DNA from: Bacillota bacterium
GTDB lineage: Bacteria > Bacillota > Negativicutes > Veillonellales > Negativicoccaceae
Assembly (NCBI GenBank): GCA_023418435.1
Contig: JAEZZT010000141.1
Location: 1 to 8,734, forward strand
Direction: 5' to 3'
Length of the DNA stretch: 8,734 bases
The notes under the pieces were generated by a model. That model was not told the origin of the DNA. It ran no database searches and saw nothing but the letters and a program-made list of their open reading frames with translations. Positions within the stretch are counted from its first letter, which is position 1; every line of letters starts with the position of its first letter. This document shows positions 5,309 to 8,734 of this stretch, piece by piece. The position numbers and the translations under genes were made by a program.

Positions 5309-5530
5309 TAATATTTTATGAAAAAGCGATGAACAAGATGGCATGCAGTGAAACGCCGTACAGAGAACTCGGGTAGGTGAGAGCCGAGTGGAACTAACCG
5401 CATGCGGATCACTTGGGAGCTGTGGCGGCGATAACCCGCCAACGGTCGCACCGTTATTGCAAAAGAGTGGCTACGGTCAATTGGGTGGTACCACGGGATT
5501 TTATCTCGTCCCTTTGGGACGAGTTTTTTT
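5309..5530 (+). promoter_or_regulatory. T-box riboswitch (isoleucine) controlling ileS
   Basis: This leader senses uncharged tRNA-Ile and allows ileS transcription when isoleucyl-tRNA is short. The T-box core TGGGTGGTACC is at 5482-5492, with TGGT at 5486-5489 able to pair with an ACCA tRNA end. Stem I contains the AGAGAA bulge (5362-5367) and an apical arm ACTCGG / CCGAGT holding GTGAGAG. A stem of palindromic GCATGC copies (5341-5346 with 5400-5405) lies next to the specifier loop, where ATC at 5408-5410 followed by A is the natural Ile specifier. Two linker hairpins follow (5424-5440, and AACGGT / ACCGTT at 5441-5455). The terminator at 5505-5530 competes with the antiterminator formed by the T-box core. 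The 5' end is inferred from the promoter. Confidence 0.92.
5505..5530 (+). terminator. regulated terminator of the T-box leader
   Basis: CTCGTCCC pairs with GGGACGAG around a TTT loop, followed by seven T. The bases just upstream (ACGGGA with the T-box core) give the alternative antiterminator, so this is the off-state structure of the riboswitch. Confidence 0.93.
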
Positions 5531-5554
5531 GTGCAATAAAAGGGAGGAATCATC

Positions 5555-8362
5555 ATGGATTACGGCAAAACTTTACAATTGCCACAAACAGAGTTTCCGA
5601 TGCGTGGGAACTTGCCGAAACGCGAGCCGGAATGGTTGGCGCTTTGGGAAAAAGAAGATGTTTATCACAAAAGTTTGGAACAACGTCAGGAGGCGCCCAA
5701 ATTTGTTCTTCATGACGGCCCTCCGTATGCAAACGGTTACTTGCATATCGGTCATGCGCTCAATAAGACGTTGAAAGATATTATTTTGCGTTACAAAAAT
5801 ATGACGGGACATTATACGGCGTTTCGTCCCGGTTGGGATACGCACGGGTTGCCGATTGAACATGCAGTCATTAAAAATACCGGTTTGAAACGTCATGAAA
5901 TGAGTGATTTGGAGTTGCGGGCCAAATGTTTGGCTTATGCCAAAGAGTTCATTGAAATTCAGAAAAAAGATTTCATCCGTTTCGGTGTCATGGGAGATTG
6001 GAATCGGCCCTACTTGACTTTTGATCCGATTTTAGAGGCCAAACAGTTGGAAGTTTTCGGTGAAATGGCCAAGAAAGGCTATATCTACAAAGGACGCAAA
6101 ACTGTTTATTGGTGCCCGACTTGTGAAACGGCGTTGGCGGAAGCGGAAATTGAATACAAGGATAAAAAGTCGATTTCCATCTATGTAAAATTCCCCTTAG
6201 TGGATGCCAAAGGTCTTTTGCCGGAAAGTGTCAACCCGGAGAAATCTTACGCAGTCATCTGGACGACCACGCCGTGGACCATTCCGGCGAATGTGGCGAT
6301 TTGCGTAAACCCTGAATTTGAGTACGTCTGGGTACAAGCAGGCGAAGAATATTACTTAATGGCACAAGAATTGGTGGAAACGGCAATGCAAGCCTGCAAG
6401 GTGGAAGATTATCAAATTGTTTCCCAACCCATTCAAGGTGCCGCATTGGAAGGTCTTGCGTTCCATCATCCATTCCTGCCCAGAGAATCCGTTGTACTGT
6501 TGGGTGACCATGTTACCTTGGAAGCCGGTACAGGCTGCGTTCATACGGCGCCGGGGCACGGGGTGGAAGACTTTGATGTAGTGATGAAATACGGTAATTT
6601 GCCGATCATTTGCCCGGTAGACAATAAAGGGAACTTGACGGCAGAAGCCGGCGAAGATTTGGCCGGTGAAAACGTGTTGGCCGGTGCCGATGTTGCGGTC
6701 ATTAAAAAATTGGCCCATGCCGGGTATTTATTGGGCAAGTCTACGATTCATCATCAATACCCGCATTGTTGGCGTTGTAAAAATCCGGTTATCTATCGTG
6801 CGACCGAGCAATGGTTTGCTTCGGTGAAATCATACCGTCAAGATGCACTTCGAGCAGTAGATGAAACAAGATTTATACCGTCTTGGGGACATGACCGCCT
6901 TTATAATATGATTGCAGATCGTCAAGATTGGTGTATCTCTCGCCAGCGTGCATGGGGAGTGCCGATTCCGATTTTCTATTGTGAAAAATGTGGTCAGCAC
7001 ATCATCAATGACGAAACGATGGCAAGTGTGATTGAAAAAGTTCGTGCGGAAGGTACGGATGCCTGGTGGAAATATGATGCCAAAGATTTGTTGCTGGAAG
7101 GTTTTCGCTGTCCGCATTGCGGCCATGATGAGTTCCGTAAGGAAAAAGATATCATGGACGTTTGGTTTGACTCCGGCTCTACATGGAGCGGTGTGTTGGC
7201 CGTAGATGAAAATGCTGCATACCCGGCAGACTTGTACTTGGAGGGAAGCGATCAACATCGCGGCTGGTTCCACTCTTCGCTGTTGACTTCTGTAGCTGTA
7301 AACGGACACGCCCCTTACAAAGCAGTGTTAACCCACGGTTTTACGATGGACGGTGAAGGCCGTAAAATGAGCAAATCACTCGGCAATACGGTGGCACCTC
7401 AAGAAATCATCGACCAGTACGGTGCAGATGTGATGCGTCTTTGGGTATCAAGTACGGACTATCAGAGCGATCAGCGCCTTTCGCCGGAAATTATTAAGCA
7501 AATGAGCGATGTATACCGCAAGATTCGTAATACATTCCGCTACCTGCTGGGAAATTTGGCGGATTATGACCACGCCAAAGATGCAGTTGCCTATGACCGC
7601 CTCGAAGAGCTGGATCATTGGGCTCTGATGCGCTTGGAACAGGTGCGTGAACGAGTAAGTCAGGCTTACGAAGAGTATGAATTTCATGTGATGTACCACA
7701 CGATTCATAATTTCTGCACGGTAGATCTTTCCGCAATTTATTTGGATGTCATCAAAGACAGATTGTATGCAGAAGCGCCAAACTCCTTGACGCGTCGGGC
7801 GGCACAAACAGTCATGCATGAGATTCTGCTCACATTAGTACGTCTGGTTGCACCGGTACTCGTCTTTACTGCAGAAGAAATTTGGCAGTTCTTGCCGGGA
7901 CATGAAGAGCGTAAGGTCAGTGTTCATTTGACAGACTGGCCGGAAGCCAAACCGGAATATTTAAATGAAGATTTAGCGCAAGAATGGAATCGCCGCTTAG
8001 AGTTGCGCGGACAACTGCTCAAGTCCTTGGAAGAAGCTCGCCGTGATAAGACAATTGGCCACCCGTTGGATGCGGAAGTTCAGATCCGGGCGACGGGAGA
8101 AACATATCGCACATTGCAGGCGATGGAAAAGAACTTGGCCGCTTATCTCATCGTTTCCAAAGTAGTTCTTCACGACGGTTTGACTGACGGACCGACTCTG
8201 GAAGATAATGCAGAAATGCAAGTTCAAGTAGCGGCATCTACTGCACCGAAATGTGAACGTTGCTGGATGCATAGCGAAACCGTAGGAGAAAACTCAGATC
8301 ACCCCACCGTTTGTGCACGTTGTGCGGCCGTGTTGGCAGAAATGAATATCGCAGGTGAATAA
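5555..8362 (+). CDS. ileS: isoleucyl-tRNA synthetase
   Basis: This is a cytoplasmic class I aminoacyl-tRNA synthetase that charges tRNA-Ile with isoleucine and edits misactivated valine. The 935 residues match the bacterial length (E. coli 938). Domains in order: N-terminal extension; the catalytic fold with HIGH at 64-67 and GWDTHGLPIE at 93-102; the inserted CP1 editing domain with WTTTPWT at 236-242 and HTAPGHGVED at 330-339, whose Asp339 corresponds to the conserved editing aspartate; KMSKS at 604-608; an anticodon-binding helical domain; and a C-terminal zinc site CERC (900, 903) and CARC (920, 923). Further CxxC pairs at 476/479 and 519/522 may form another zinc knuckle within the catalytic insert. 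The C-terminal zinc domain and motifs fit the ordinary bacterial (IleS1) type. The start has AGGGAGG at seven bases. It is transcribed from the T-box promoter, alone, and ends in a strong terminator. Confidence 0.98.
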   Translation: MDYGKTLQLPQTEFPMRGNLPKREPEWLALWEKEDVYHKSLEQRQEAPKFVLHDGPPYANGYLHIGHALNKTLKDIILRYKNMTGHYTAFRPGWDTHGLPIEHAVIKNTGLKRHEMSDLELRAKCLAYAKEFIEIQKKDFIRFGVMGDWNRPYLTFDPILEAKQLEVFGEMAKKGYIYKGRKTVYWCPTCETALAEAEIEYKDKKSISIYVKFPLVDAKGLLPESVNPEKSYAVIWTTTPWTIPANVAICVNPEFEYVWVQAGEEYYLMAQELVETAMQACKVEDYQIVSQPIQGAALEGLAFHHPFLPRESVVLLGDHVTLEAGTGCVHTAPGHGVEDFDVVMKYGNLPIICPVDNKGNLTAEAGEDLAGENVLAGADVAVIKKLAHAGYLLGKSTIHHQYPHCWRCKNPVIYRATEQWFASVKSYRQDALRAVDETRFIPSWGHDRLYNMIADRQDWCISRQRAWGVPIPIFYCEKCGQHIINDETMASVIEKVRAEGTDAWWKYDAKDLLLEGFRCPHCGHDEFRKEKDIMDVWFDSGSTWSGVLAVDENAAYPADLYLEGSDQHRGWFHSSLLTSVAVNGHAPYKAVLTHGFTMDGEGRKMSKSLGNTVAPQEIIDQYGADVMRLWVSSTDYQSDQRLSPEIIKQMSDVYRKIRNTFRYLLGNLADYDHAKDAVAYDRLEELDHWALMRLEQVRERVSQAYEEYEFHVMYHTIHNFCTVDLSAIYLDVIKDRLYAEAPNSLTRRAAQTVMHEILLTLVRLVAPVLVFTAEEIWQFLPGHEERKVSVHLTDWPEAKPEYLNEDLAQEWNRRLELRGQLLKSLEEARRDKTIGHPLDAEVQIRATGETYRTLQAMEKNLAAYLIVSKVVLHDGLTDGPTLEDNAEMQVQVAASTAPKCERCWMHSETVGENSDHPTVCARCAAVLAEMNIAGE

Positions 8363-8363
8363 T

Positions 8364-8399
8364 AAAAAAGAAGCCGATCAATTGATCGGCTTCTTTTTT
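8364..8399 (+). terminator. rho-independent terminator of ileS
   Basis: GAAGCCGATC pairs with GATCGGCTTC around AATT. The stem is extended by six A-T pairs and followed by a T-tract. It begins one base after the ileS stop codon. The symmetrical A/T flanks would also let it act leftward, though no leftward gene is visible to its right. Confidence 0.95.
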
Positions 8400-8596
8400 A
8401 TGAAATCTTTTCTATCAATCCTCTTGAATTATATATGTACGTATAGCTATTTTTATTTTGTCTGCGTGAGTTTGCTCATATATGAAAAATATAAAAGAAA
8501 GACAGACAATATCGATACAATAAATTGTAAGAAAGAAATCCTTTTATACTAGTAATAGTAGGAGAAAAAAAGAACGGTAAAAGATTGAAAATTTGC
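8400..8596. other. AT-rich spacer between ileS and rRNA leader
   Basis: I see no gene or RNA in these roughly 200 bases. Open frames here on either strand have no ribosome site and run into the ileS terminator or the rRNA leader. The high A/T content just upstream of the promoter could act as an UP-type element. Confidence 0.6.
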
Positions 8597-8628
8597 TTGA
8601 CAAGAAAGAAAACAAGTGCTAATATAAT
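8597..8628 (+). promoter_or_regulatory. promoter of an rRNA operon
   Basis: A perfect TTGACA (8597-8602) is followed after 17 bases by TAATAT (8620-8625), overlapped by a perfect TATAAT at 8623-8628 whose spacing would be 20. Transcription should begin at about 8632-8636. Its strength and the boxA-like element downstream fit a stable-RNA operon. I found no clear second promoter upstream. Confidence 0.75.
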
Positions 8629-8631
8629 CAA

Positions 8632-8734
8632 GTCGCATGGATACAGCGACACGGTTCTTTGAAAACTGAACAATGCAAGAATTGAACGCCAATGTGCGGG
8701 TTCATCGGATGATGAACTCGAGTCAATTTTAAAG
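8632..8734 (+). other. rRNA operon leader with boxA-like element; 16S rRNA expected at window end
   Basis: GGTTCTTTGAAAACT at 8653-8667 closely resembles the boxA antitermination sequence of Firmicutes rRNA operons. The following GAACAA is the familiar context ahead of 16S genes. A hairpin at 8697-8720 (GTTCATC / GATGAAC, extended to about ten pairs with one G-U) may help processing. The final bases, TTTTAAAG, fit the position just before the conserved AGAGTTTGATC of 16S rRNA. If so, the mature 5' end is within the last few bases or just beyond; that gene itself is not seen. Confidence 0.75.

Noticed and set aside
5388..5774. Plus-strand open frames through the T-box leader
   Set aside because: They cross the riboswitch terminator and enter ileS in another frame. 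The region is explained by RNA structure.
8355..8552. 65-codon open frame after ileS
   Set aside because: It starts inside the end of ileS, reads through the terminator hairpin, has no ribosome site of its own, and its hydrophobic content reflects AT-rich DNA.
8476..8673. Minus-strand 65-codon open frame
   Set aside because: It covers the rRNA promoter and boxA on the opposite strand, with no ribosome site.

Overview
The window looks like chromosomal DNA from a low-to-medium GC Firmicute with a Gram-negative-type envelope, most likely of the Negativicutes (Veillonella/Megasphaera/Dialister relatives). This is inference. It rests on a T-box riboswitch ahead of ileS, a Firmicutes-style rRNA leader with a boxA-like sequence, a DUF3298-type exported protein, and three consecutive genes with Sec signal peptides ending in A-x-A as expected for export to a periplasm. 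The genus cannot be fixed from the sequence alone.

Left part (1-2032, minus strand): the 5' third of a tRNA-Ser gene is cut by the window edge just before its anticodon. It has its own promoter. Upstream of it, reading on the minus strand, lie xpt (xanthine phosphoribosyltransferase), a TrhA/hemolysin III-type membrane protein gene and tadA (tRNA adenosine deaminase). The last two overlap by four bases. xpt has a recognisable promoter, and a perfect match to the Bacillus PurBox consensus lies about 110 bases upstream of it. No terminator is visible between xpt and tadA, so the three may be co-transcribed.

Middle part (2033-5271): an AT-rich divergent intergenic region of about 400 bases holds a strong -35 element, a possible tiny ORF with alternative hairpins, and a consensus -10. 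It leads into three plus-strand genes for exported proteins. The first is a DUF4163/DUF3298-type protein. The next two are proteins I cannot name that share a repeat of about 75-80 residues: three copies in the second of them, and two clear plus one diverged copy in the first. The set ends in a strong terminator. This is the least ordinary part of the window and the best candidate for an undescribed envelope system, but its function cannot be read from the sequence.

Right part (5274-8734): a near-consensus promoter, starting three bases after the preceding terminator, drives a T-box leader with an AUC (Ile) specifier, and then ileS. This is a full-length bacterial isoleucyl-tRNA synthetase with a C-terminal zinc site, closed by a strong terminator. 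The last 370 bases contain no gene. They carry a strong promoter, a boxA-like antitermination element and a hairpin, which is the leader of an rRNA operon whose 16S gene should begin at or just beyond the window end.
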